Assembly: GCA_030064695.1 (NCBI GenBank)
Contig: JASHYV010000184.1
Span: 1 to 8,503 of the forward strand
Source of the DNA: Thermoplasmata archaeon
GTDB taxonomy: Archaea; Thermoplasmatota; Thermoplasmata; UBA184
Length of the DNA: 8,503 bases
Direction of reading: 5' to 3'
Shown here in pieces: positions 1 through 4,930 of the stretch. The notes under the pieces were generated by a model. It was not told the DNA's origin and did no database searches. It saw only the letters and a program-made list of their open reading frames with translations. Made by a program: the position numbers and the translations under genes. Position 1 is the stretch's first letter. Every line of letters starts with the position of its first letter.

Positions 1-56
1 TTCACGTTCGTCGCCGTCTCACCCGTCGTGCCGTTCACGGTTGCACCCGCTTGCAT
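1..56 (-). CDS. 5' end of a probable leftward gene, product unknown (partial)
   Basis: An ATG on the minus strand at 56-54 opens a frame that runs without a stop to the window edge, giving 18 residues: MQAGATVNGTTGETATNV. The peptide is rich in Thr, Gly and Ala and holds one N-X-T sequon (N8); it is too short to assign a family. Two things support a real start. A GGTGAG stretch lies about 6 bases upstream, and a TATA-like TTAACTATC sits 30-40 bases upstream inside the only AT-rich islet of the area. The rightward frames over these bases show no convincing alternative. The call is an inference from promoter context and could be wrong. Confidence 0.4.
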   Translation of the reverse strand, partial: MQAGATVNGTTGETATNV

Positions 57-87
57 GGGTCTCACCGCGTTCGTCTTTTCCGGAAAC

Positions 88-97
88 GATAGTTAAT
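88..97 (-). promoter_or_regulatory. TATA-like box for the leftward gene starting at 56
   Basis: On the minus strand these bases read TTAACTATCG, within an AT-rich islet (about 74-98) in otherwise very GC-rich DNA. The centre lies about 36 bases before the ATG at 56, which would place transcription start around 60-66 and leave a leader of roughly ten bases or fewer. This fits archaeal TATA/BRE spacing. It is assigned by position and composition only. Confidence 0.33.
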
Positions 98-100
98 CCG

Positions 101-132
101 ATGTCCAAGCGCGTCCGGAATTCGTTGGACAT
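101..132. repeat. Perfect 8-bp spaced inverted repeat, candidate operator or hairpin
   Basis: ATGTCCAA at 101-108 is matched exactly by its reverse complement TTGGACAT at 125-132, with a 16-base spacer that itself contains the palindromes TCCGGA and GAATTC. The arm centres are 24 bases apart, a little over two helical turns. The element sits directly upstream of the TATA-like box of the leftward gene at 56, where a dimeric regulator would bind. It is also 67-98 bases past the stop of the leftward phosphorylase, so it could equally fold in that transcript's 3' end. The symmetry is seen directly; the function is inferred. Confidence 0.5.
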
Positions 133-138
133 TTCGGC

Positions 139-154
139 CCTCCCCCTCGGGAGG
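139..154 (-). terminator. GC hairpin downstream of the phosphorylase
   Basis: CCTCCC (139-144) and GGGAGG (149-154) form a 6-bp stem with a 4-base loop, about 45 bases after the phosphorylase stop in its transcript. No T-run follows, so it is at best a weak candidate for a 3'-end structure and may be chance in GC-rich DNA. Confidence 0.22.
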
Positions 155-198
155 TTCGCCGGAGCCGCGCGGACCGAGCCGGGTGGGCGGGGGCCGGT

Positions 199-951
199 CT
201 AGGGAGCGAGCGCCGCGAGGACGACCTCGAGGTAGCGCCGGAGAGGGGCGCGGGTATCGTGGAACCGGAGCTCCCAGCCCTCGTCGCTGAGCCGGTCGCT
301 GACCACGAAGAGCGCCGCGGCCTGGAGTCGGTGGTGGCGGGCGATCGTAAAGATCGCGGACGCTTCCATCTCGACGGTGAGCAGCCCCATCCTTCGGTAT
401 CGGCGCAACTCGGCCAACGTCTCGCGGTACGGAGAGTCCATCGTCCAGGAGCCTCCTCTGCGGAACTCCGCGCCACGATGCCGCAACGCTCTCGCGATCC
501 GCTCCGTCAGCGGACCGCTCGGGAGCGCGAACCGTCCCGGTCGAGCGTAGTGGTGCGAGGTGCCTTCGTCGCGGAGGGCGCGCTCGCAGAGCACCAGCGA
601 GCCGGCCTCCAGGTCGGGCTGCAGCGCGCCGGCCAGTCCGAACGCGACGAATCGCTTCGCTCCCAGCGCCGCCAGCTCCTCCACGACGATCCCGGCGTGC
701 GGGGCCCCCGGCCCGGAGACATGGGCGATGCCGACCCCGGGCCGGACCCGGTACACGTCGCTCCGCGCGTCCAGCGTGCGCCCGTAGCGGTGGGCGAGGT
801 ACTCGGACCATCGCGCCCCGAACACCATCACCACGCTCCGCGGGGCCCGGGGCAGGGGCGTGCCGGTCCGGCGCGCCACGTAGCGCTGGAACTCGATGGC
901 CCGCACGACGGGCGTCGACCGATGCTTCCCCGCGTGCTGCGGGACCGTCAC
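199..951 (-). CDS. Nucleoside phosphorylase (uridine/purine phosphorylase family)
   Basis: A 250-residue protein of the PNP_UDP_1 (phosphorylase superfamily) type. These cytosolic enzymes cleave nucleosides with phosphate to give a free base and (deoxy)ribose-1-phosphate, for nucleoside salvage. Visible marks: a turn GIAHVSGPGAPHAG (74-87) followed by EELAALGAK and the glycine-rich FGLAGAL (104-110); LRDEGTSHHY (126-135), typical of the archaeal uridine phosphorylase-like branch; the VEMEASAIF stretch (193-201) that contacts the ribose; and VVSD (216-219), with Asp219 in the place of the base-contacting acid. I chose the GTG at 951-949 because the N-terminal family region (VVRAIEFQRYVARR) lies downstream of it and a TATA-like box lies 22-31 bases upstream, suggesting a leaderless mRNA. 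A longer open frame upstream is non-conserved in appearance. Substrate (uridine, purine nucleoside, methylthioadenosine or AMP) cannot be read from the sequence. It is divergent from the ABC permease gene, with 97 bases between the starts. Confidence 0.86.
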   Translation of the reverse strand: MTVPQHAGKHRSTPVVRAIEFQRYVARRTGTPLPRAPRSVVMVFGARWSEYLAHRYGRTLDARSDVYRVRPGVGIAHVSGPGAPHAGIVVEELAALGAKRFVAFGLAGALQPDLEAGSLVLCERALRDEGTSHHYARPGRFALPSGPLTERIARALRHRGAEFRRGGSWTMDSPYRETLAELRRYRRMGLLTVEMEASAIFTIARHHRLQAAALFVVSDRLSDEGWELRFHDTRAPLRRYLEVVLAALAP

Positions 952-972
952 GCCGCGGGGAGCCCCGGCCCC

Positions 973-982
973 GCTTATCTCC
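973..982 (-). promoter_or_regulatory. TATA-like box of the phosphorylase gene
   Basis: The minus strand reads GGAGATAAGC, 22-31 bases before the GTG at 951, in GC-rich surroundings. No Shine-Dalgarno lies between box and start. The spacing matches an archaeal leaderless transcript and is the main reason for choosing the GTG start. Confidence 0.5.
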
Positions 983-1015
983 CTTCGGAACCGCGGCGTC
1001 GTGCCGGTCGGCACA

Positions 1016-1023
1016 CGTTTTCT
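1016..1023 (+). promoter_or_regulatory. TATA-like T-rich box of the ABC-2-type exporter operon
   Basis: CGTTTTCT is the only AT-leaning patch on the upstream side of the permease ATG at 1049. Its centre is about 29 bases before that ATG. No Shine-Dalgarno is present, which suggests a leaderless or nearly leaderless mRNA. The match to a TATA consensus is poor, so confidence is low. Confidence 0.3.
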
Positions 1024-1048
1024 GCGCGACCGTGGTGGGCCCGCCCCG

Positions 1049-1750
1049 ATGGCGGACGCGTCCGAGGCTGCCGGCCTCCCCTCTCTCCTCGGTGTCACGG
1101 TCCGGCGCTCCATCATCGTGGGTCGGGTCTCGCTCATCATCGGCTGCATCATGGTCACGTTCTACTCGGCGTCCTTCGGTCTCGGCGGGTCCCTCTTCAT
1201 CACGTACGGCGCGGTGGTGCTGCCGATCTTCGCCGTCTCCGGCGGGCTGGGGGGCGTGACGGTCTTCACCAACGACCGAACGAAGGGCGTGCTCGAGTAC
1301 CTGGTCGCCTACGGCATGTCGCCGCGGCAGATCCTGCTGAACGTGATGGTGGCCGCGATGCTCTCGACGTCGATCGTGCTCGCCGTCGGGATCGGCGCGG
1401 GACTGACGACCTACTTCCTCACGGGCCACCCCTTCACGGCCCTCCTCGCCGAGGCGCTGCTCGGCTACACGCTGCCGATGAGCTTCGGTACCGTCGGTCT
1501 CATGACCACGATCGGCGTGTTCTGGACCTCCCTGTCGTCGCCCCGTACCGGGATGAACAGCCCGCTCGGCGTGCTGCCGCTGATCGGCGTCGCACCCACC
1601 GCCGGGGCGCTCATCGTGGCCCTGGCGCTCCCCGGGAAGGCGGTGACGATCCTGCTCGCGGTCGAGCTCGTCGTCCTCGTCGTGCTGTTCTCGCTGCTGA
1701 TGCGGACCAACCGGCTGATGCCCCCGGACCGACTCCTCTCGCCGGCCTAA
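1049..1750 (+). CDS. ABC-2-like exporter permease, six membrane helices
   Basis: A 233-residue integral membrane protein with about six hydrophobic segments (approximately 27-43, 49-70, 99-124, 132-158, 174-194 and 199-218) and no large outside loop, as in ABC-2/CcmB-type permeases. The cytoplasmic stretch RTKGVLEYLVAYGMSPRQIL (77-96) resembles the family's 'rdr..gtlE.ll..pls...il' coupling segment between helices 2 and 3, which contacts the ATPase. The ATG at 1049 was chosen because the first helix follows it properly; an in-frame upstream ATG at 896 would run back into the divergent phosphorylase gene. The ATPase gene begins 15 bases after the stop, so the two proteins almost certainly form one exporter, each probably as a dimer. 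The cargo is unknown, and no accessory domain hints at it. Confidence 0.85.
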   Translation: MADASEAAGLPSLLGVTVRRSIIVGRVSLIIGCIMVTFYSASFGLGGSLFITYGAVVLPIFAVSGGLGGVTVFTNDRTKGVLEYLVAYGMSPRQILLNVMVAAMLSTSIVLAVGIGAGLTTYFLTGHPFTALLAEALLGYTLPMSFGTVGLMTTIGVFWTSLSSPRTGMNSPLGVLPLIGVAPTAGALIVALALPGKAVTILLAVELVVLVVLFSLLMRTNRLMPPDRLLSPA

Positions 1751-1757
1751 AGGAGGT
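1749..1757 (+). promoter_or_regulatory. Strong Shine-Dalgarno deciding the GTG start of the ATPase
   Basis: AAAGGAGGT overlaps the permease stop codon (TAA, 1748-1750) and lies 8 bases before the GTG at 1766. It is a near-perfect anti-16S match and implies translational coupling of the two exporter genes. It contrasts with the SD-less starts of the first genes of transcription units in this window. Confidence 0.8.
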
Positions 1758-1765
1758 CGCCGGAC

Positions 1766-2659
1766 GTGGGAGCTTCGGTCGGGGGAGGCGCGGGGGCGCT
1801 GGCGTCCGCGGCCGGACTCTCGTTGAGCTGCCGGGGAGTCCAATCCGGATACCAGAACCGGCCGGTGCTGCACGACATCTCCTTCACCGTGGACTCCCCG
1901 TCCGTCTACGTCGTGCTCGGCCCGAACGGGGCCGGCAAGACCACCCTGTTCCGCACGATCGCGGGGATCCTTCGCCCGACCGCGGGGGAGGTCCTCATCA
2001 ACGGTCTCCCGATCGACCGGCAATCGTCGCGCGACCACCTCCACTACCTCTCCCACGTGGACGGGATGCCCGACGGTCTCACGGTACGGGAGAGCCTCGA
2101 CCTGTACGCCCGCGTCGAGCGGGCCTCCGCCTCGGACGTGGAGCGGGTCCTCGACCAGCTGGAGATCCGGGAGTTCACGGACACCTTCATCTCGAAGCTG
2201 AGCGCCGGCCAGCGGAAACGGGTCGCGATCGCCCGGACCTTCCTGCACGAGCGGGAGTTCTACCTTCTCGACGAGCCGACCGCGAACCTCGACCCCAAGG
2301 TGGCCCGGGAGATCCGTACCCTGATCCTCAACCTGAGCCGGAACCGGATCGTGCTCTATTCGTCGCACAACCTCTTCGAGGCGCGGGAGATCGGCCGCTA
2401 CGTCCTCGCGCTCAAGGCCGGTGCCCTCGCCCTCTTCGAACGGATGGAGAACGTCCGGCCGTCGCATTACATCGTGGGGGTCCGGACGGTGGAGCCGACG
2501 ACCGCGCTCGACGATTGGGCGCGCAACGGCGACTACTACGTCCGCGAGCTCACGGGTCCCCAGGACGTGCCGGCCCTCATCCGGGATCTCGAAGGTCGCG
2601 GCGTCCGGCTCCGCGAGGTTCGGGAGATGGAGAACCCGCTCGAAGAGCTGTTCACGTAG
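1766..2659 (+). CDS. ABC exporter ATP-binding protein, ABC-2/CcmA-like
   Basis: A 297-residue ATPase that powers the adjacent permease from the cytoplasmic side. Walker A is GPNGAGKTT (52-60), the signature LSAGQ (145-149), Walker B FYLLDEPT (165-172) with catalytic Glu170, the D-loop NLDP (174-177) and the H-loop His201 in SSHN. A C-terminal region of about 90 residues after the nucleotide-binding domain is typical of ABC-2 ATPases. The oddity is the Q-loop: the segment YLSHVDGMPDGLT (94-106) lines up without gaps to family forms such as YxPQ... or YLGHQ..., but has His97 and Val98 at the two possible glutamine positions, so the usual Mg/coupling Gln is absent. The other catalytic motifs are intact, so I expect an active ATPase. 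It starts with GTG behind a strong Shine-Dalgarno. A short Gly/Ala-rich leader (2-17) precedes the first strand. Confidence 0.9.
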   Translation: MGASVGGGAGALASAAGLSLSCRGVQSGYQNRPVLHDISFTVDSPSVYVVLGPNGAGKTTLFRTIAGILRPTAGEVLINGLPIDRQSSRDHLHYLSHVDGMPDGLTVRESLDLYARVERASASDVERVLDQLEIREFTDTFISKLSAGQRKRVAIARTFLHEREFYLLDEPTANLDPKVAREIRTLILNLSRNRIVLYSSHNLFEAREIGRYVLALKAGALALFERMENVRPSHYIVGVRTVEPTTALDDWARNGDYYVRELTGPQDVPALIRDLEGRGVRLREVREMENPLEELFT

Positions 2660-2673
2660 CGGTTCGAGACCGC
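2659..2673. terminator. Small hairpin between convergent genes
   Basis: GCGGT (2659-2663) and ACCGC (2669-2673) enclose TCGAG, beginning at the last base of the ATPase stop codon. Only 24 bases separate this stop from that of the converging gene, so both transcripts must end here or overlap. The hairpin is short and has no T-run, so its role as a terminator is speculative. Confidence 0.25.
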
Positions 2674-2683
2674 CCCGTCCGAC

Positions 2684-3205
2684 TCACGCCGCCGGCAGAT
2701 ACGACGTCCACCGGGCCGCGAGGTCGTCGCGCCGCGGCTTGTAAACCCGGGCGTAGAACTCGGGGCCGGACTCGAGGGACGCCCGATCCTGGGCCGCGAC
2801 GATCTCCTCGGCCTCCTTCCACGCCCGTTCGAAGATCGGTCGGCCGCCAAAGCGGGCCTCGATCTGTCGCTCGAACTCCCGCTCCGTCTGGGTCTCGTCC
2901 CCGATCGTGAAGTAGAGCTTGGATTGGGTCGTGTCGCGGAACGCGAAGTCGTGCCCCAGCGCGTACGGCTCCCGCTTCGAGGAGGCTCCGCCCGACGGCG
3001 CGCCTCCCGAGGAGGAGCTCTCGCCGCCCTTGAATCCCTGCTTCGCGGCGGCATAGAAGATCGCGCGGTTGAGGCCCCACGAGTAGGCCGAGTCGATCGC
3101 GAGGCCGAGCGCCTTCGCGCGCGCCGCCTGCAGCATCGCCATCACGATGAAGCGGGAGATGCCCCTCCGTACGGGCGGCTTCTTCGGCGCAGCCTTCGGC
3201 GACAT
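2684..3205 (-). CDS. Uncharacterised 173-residue protein with Ser/Gly linker
   Basis: I do not recognise this protein. It begins with a basic, Lys/Pro/Ala-rich tail (MSPKAAPKKPPVRRG, 1-15), followed by an alanine-rich helical segment (about 16-56, with SRFIVMAMLQAARAKALGLA and AYSWGLNRAIFYAAAK). A low-complexity Ser/Gly/Ala linker comes next (60-76), then a second globular-looking part (79-173) with many charged residues: HDFAFRDTTQSKLYFTIGDE, an acidic/basic helix REFERQIEARF and WKEAEEIVAAQDRASLESG, ending in Tyr/Arg-rich VYKPRRDD. No catalytic motif, signal peptide or clear membrane helix is seen; residues 19-37 are only moderately hydrophobic and contain Arg and Lys. The ATG at 3205 is preferred over upstream in-frame starts, which would run into the divergent methyltransferase. 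Codon composition is like the neighbours. The opposite strand is also open here, but its product is Arg/Pro/Gly-rich shadow sequence. Confidence 0.7.
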   Translation of the reverse strand: MSPKAAPKKPPVRRGISRFIVMAMLQAARAKALGLAIDSAYSWGLNRAIFYAAAKQGFKGGESSSSGGAPSGGASSKREPYALGHDFAFRDTTQSKLYFTIGDETQTEREFERQIEARFGGRPIFERAWKEAEEIVAAQDRASLESGPEFYARVYKPRRDDLAARWTSYLPAA

Positions 3206-3242
3206 GGCCCGTTCGAGGCAGCGGGCAGGACCGTTCGGGGAC

Positions 3243-3252
3243 GGATTAAGCC
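3243..3252. promoter_or_regulatory. Near-palindromic TTAA box between divergent genes
   Basis: GGATTAAGCC is symmetric at 8 of 10 positions and is the only AT-rich element in the 85 bases between the starts at 3205 and 3291. Its centre is about 42 bases from the leftward start and about 44 from the rightward one. It could therefore serve as a TATA element for either gene or both, with leaders of about 16-18 bases. A weak CAGGGGT Shine-Dalgarno-like stretch precedes the rightward ATG. Confidence 0.4.
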
Positions 3253-3290
3253 TCTCGGCGCTACGCTCGAGACCTCCAGGGGTCGGGCCG

Positions 3291-3854
3291 ATGGTCGAGA
3301 TGAACCGGGTGGCGCGCTTCTTTGTCAATCGGTCGGCCGCCCGGCGCGCGGAGCGGCGGCTGCGCTGGCTGAGCGGAGTAGCGGGACTCCCCACCGGGGC
3401 CCGTTGCCTCGAGATCGGTTGCGGCAGCGCGCAGTTCGCGGTCCGGTTTGTGGAACGCTGGCAACCGGCCCGGTACCTCGCCACCGACCTCGACCCGCTT
3501 CAGATCCAGGAGGCGCGTCGGACCTTGGCCGATCGTTTCCCGAGCGGACCCCCGGCGGGGCTCGAACTCGAGCGCGCCGACATGCTCCGGCTGCCCGTCG
3601 CCGACGCCTCCATCGACGTGGTGTTCGCCTTCGTCTCGATCCACCACGCGAGCCCGGCGCATCACGACTTCTCGAGGGTCCCGGAAGCGCTCGCGGAGGT
3701 GGACCGCGTGCTGCGGCCCGGGGGACGCTTCGTCTACGCCGAGCTCTTCCACCAGGTCCGGATCCGGGACTGGCTCGCGGGGCACGGCTACGCGCTCGGC
3801 GACCGCGAGCGCCGCTGGCGCCTCGAGTCCGCGACGGCGCGCAAGCCCCAGTGA
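3291..3854 (+). CDS. Class I SAM-dependent methyltransferase (Methyltransf_11 type)
   Basis: A 187-residue soluble protein with a complete Rossmann-type methyltransferase core. Motif I is CLEIGCGSAQFA (39-50), which binds SAM. The acidic end of strand 2 is TDLDP (65-69). RADMLRLPVADASIDVVFAF (95-114) covers the adenine-binding Asp97 and motif IV, followed by SIHH (116-119). RVLRPGGRFVYAELFH (139-154) is the motif V/VI region. A basic amphipathic N-terminal helix (RVARFFVNRSAARRAERRLRWL, 6-27) precedes the core, and a short basic tail ends it. The ATG at 3291 gives the expected distance to motif I; an in-frame ATG at 3300 is an alternative. The length is near the minimum for the family, so substrate specificity must come from small loops, and the substrate (small molecule, lipid/quinone or protein) cannot be told. 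It is divergent from the unknown 173-residue gene and is followed by a non-coding gap. Confidence 0.86.
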   Translation: MVEMNRVARFFVNRSAARRAERRLRWLSGVAGLPTGARCLEIGCGSAQFAVRFVERWQPARYLATDLDPLQIQEARRTLADRFPSGPPAGLELERADMLRLPVADASIDVVFAFVSIHHASPAHHDFSRVPEALAEVDRVLRPGGRFVYAELFHQVRIRDWLAGHGYALGDRERRWRLESATARKPQ

Positions 3855-3856
3855 GA

Positions 3857-3872
3857 CGGCCCGGACCGGCCG
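3857..3872 (+). terminator. GC hairpin right after the methyltransferase stop
   Basis: CGGCC (3857-3861) and GGCCG (3868-3872) can pair around a 6-base loop, starting 3 bases after the stop, and a pyrimidine-rich stretch (CTCCCACTCCCC) follows. Its position fits a 3'-end signal but the stem is only 5 bp, so this is tentative. Confidence 0.27.
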
Positions 3873-3931
3873 CTCCCACTCCCCGGCCCACCGGAACGTG
3901 GAGACCAACGGCAGCCTCCATCGTTCATCGA

Positions 3932-3997
3932 CACGACGGGAGACTTCTCCGAGTCCGCGTGGGAGAAGCGTGGTTCGGAGGAAGACTTCACGACGGG
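3932..3997 (+). repeat. Permuted short direct repeats upstream of the recombinase
   Basis: CACGACGGG occurs at 3932-3940 and again at 3989-3997; AGACTTC occurs at 3941-3947 and 3983-3989. In the left copy the order is CACGACGGG then AGACTTC; in the right copy it is AGACTTC then CACGACGGG, sharing one C. The left copy also contains GGAGA-CT-TCTCC (3939-3950), a 12-base inverted repeat, and the right one contains GAAG-A-CTTC (3981-3989). The cluster ends 5 bases before the recombinase ATG. The rest of the 148-base gap (3855-4002) shows nothing else I can name and no convincing TATA box. Confidence 0.4.
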
Positions 3998-4002
3998 TTC
4001 CC

Positions 4003-4893
4003 ATGGTCTCGGCTTGGAACCGTCAGATCGAGCGGTTCCGAGACCAGGTGCTCTCGCGCCTTCGAGTGGGAGAGGGTTGGCGGCGCCGTATCGAGTACGA
4101 GATCCGTCGGACGCCGGAGCTCATTCGGCGGGCGGGAGGTCAACCGCCGGCGAGGGCGCAAGGGATCGAGGCCCAGCACGTCGAGCGATTGAAGTCCGGA
4201 CTCCCCTGGAGCCCCGCGACCTTCACCCTCCATTTCGCCGCCCTCCGCCGATTCCTGCGCTGGGCGGGGAACCCGCTCGCGCAGGACTCCGGAATCTGGG
4301 CGGTGCCCTCGGGCACGCCGGGGCGGCGACGCTGGCTCACGCCCGAGCAGCTGACCCGCATCTATCGGTCGGCCGAAGGTCGGGAGCGGATTCTCCTCGC
4401 TCTCGAGGGGTTCAACGGACTCCGGCGCGTGGAAGTGCTCCGACTCCGTCGGACCGACGTCGATTTCGATCGGGGGCTCATCCGGGTCCTCGGAAAGGGT
4501 CGACACGGCGGCAAGTGGCGGACCCTCCCGCTCTTCCCGGAAACCGCGGTGGCTCTGCGGGGTCTTGGGCCGGATCGCGCCGGAACCGGGATGGTCATCC
4601 CCCTCTCACGCACCGGGGCGGACCTGGTGCTGCGCTCGGCGGCGGAACGCGCGGGATTCCCCGGGGCCGGAGTCCGGGTGAGCCACCACGACCTGCGACG
4701 CACGTTCGGGCGGCTAGCCCACAAGGCCGGTATGGACTTGGTGCAGCTGAAGAACCTCTACGGCCACTCTTCGCTCGACCAGACCGTGCACTACATCGGC
4801 CTCGACGAGGACGAGATGCGCGCCGGGCTCCAGCGGATGGCGACGTTCCTCCGGCCGCTGCTCGGACGGAGACGGGTCGGGGCGAAGCCATAA
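4003..4893 (+). CDS. Tyrosine recombinase/integrase (Xer-like)
   Basis: A 296-residue site-specific DNA recombinase that would cut and rejoin DNA through a covalent 3'-phosphotyrosine. The catalytic set is complete: Arg141 (NGLRRVEVLRL), Lys165 (VLGKGRHGG), His229 and Arg232 (HHDLRRTFGRLAHKAG), His255 (YGHSS) and nucleophile Tyr264 (VHYIG). The N-terminal part (1-110) is basic, with a core-binding-type stretch TFTLHFAALRRFLRWAGNPL (73-92), and the catalytic domain starts near LTPEQL (112-117). The length is normal for archaeal XerA-like or small integrase proteins. The ATG at 4003 lacks a well-placed Shine-Dalgarno (a GGAGGAAG lies 18 bases away), and in-frame GTGs upstream, for example at 3970, are alternatives. 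No att site, tRNA gene or other phage/plasmid gene is visible nearby, so it may be a resident recombinase or the relic of an element. Composition matches the neighbours. Confidence 0.87.
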   Translation: MVSAWNRQIERFRDQVLSRLRVGEGWRRRIEYEIRRTPELIRRAGGQPPARAQGIEAQHVERLKSGLPWSPATFTLHFAALRRFLRWAGNPLAQDSGIWAVPSGTPGRRRWLTPEQLTRIYRSAEGRERILLALEGFNGLRRVEVLRLRRTDVDFDRGLIRVLGKGRHGGKWRTLPLFPETAVALRGLGPDRAGTGMVIPLSRTGADLVLRSAAERAGFPGAGVRVSHHDLRRTFGRLAHKAGMDLVQLKNLYGHSSLDQTVHYIGLDEDEMRAGLQRMATFLRPLLGRRRVGAKP

Positions 4894-4896
4894 GAG
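4888..4896 (+). promoter_or_regulatory. TATA-like box of the MacB-type exporter operon
   Basis: CCATAAGAG overlaps the recombinase stop codon (TAA, 4891-4893) and is the only AT-rich patch before the ATPase start. From its centre, transcription would begin near 4917, just ahead of the Shine-Dalgarno at 4921, leaving a leader of about 14 bases. The call is by position and composition. Confidence 0.4.
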
Positions 4897-4920
4897 AGGG
4901 GCCCCGCTCGCCCGCCGACC

Positions 4921-4926
4921 GGAGGT
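4921..4926 (+). promoter_or_regulatory. Shine-Dalgarno before the GTG start of the LolD-like ATPase
   Basis: GGAGGT sits 4 bases before the GTG at 4931, slightly closer than ideal. It supports this GTG over the downstream in-frame GTG at 4949, which would cut into the first strand of the nucleotide-binding domain. Confidence 0.6.
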
Positions 4927-4930
4927 CCAC

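Noticed and set aside
101..202. A 33-residue plus-strand small ORF starting at the ATG in the inverted repeat
   Set aside because: The TATA-like islet is only a few bases upstream of the ATG, there is no Shine-Dalgarno, and the frame runs past the phosphorylase stop. Nothing supports translation.
62..2467. An 801-codon minus-strand frame and an 883-codon plus-strand frame (259-2910) spanning several genes
   Set aside because: Both are Arg/Pro/Gly-rich or Arg/Glu/His/Asp-rich shadows that cross the phosphorylase, permease and ATPase genes, all of which have clear family motifs in other frames.
1049..2659. Reading the first exporter as a CcmAB heme exporter
   Set aside because: The ATPase segment YLSHVDG and the six-helix permease resemble CcmA/CcmB in outline, but no cytochrome-maturation gene (ccmC, ccmF, ccmE) is nearby and ABC-2 exporters share these traits.
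4899..4906. GGGGCCCC palindrome after the recombinase stop as a possible att core or terminator
   Set aside because: Short G/C palindromes are expected by chance at this GC content, there is no loop for a hairpin, and no second copy serves as an att partner in the window.
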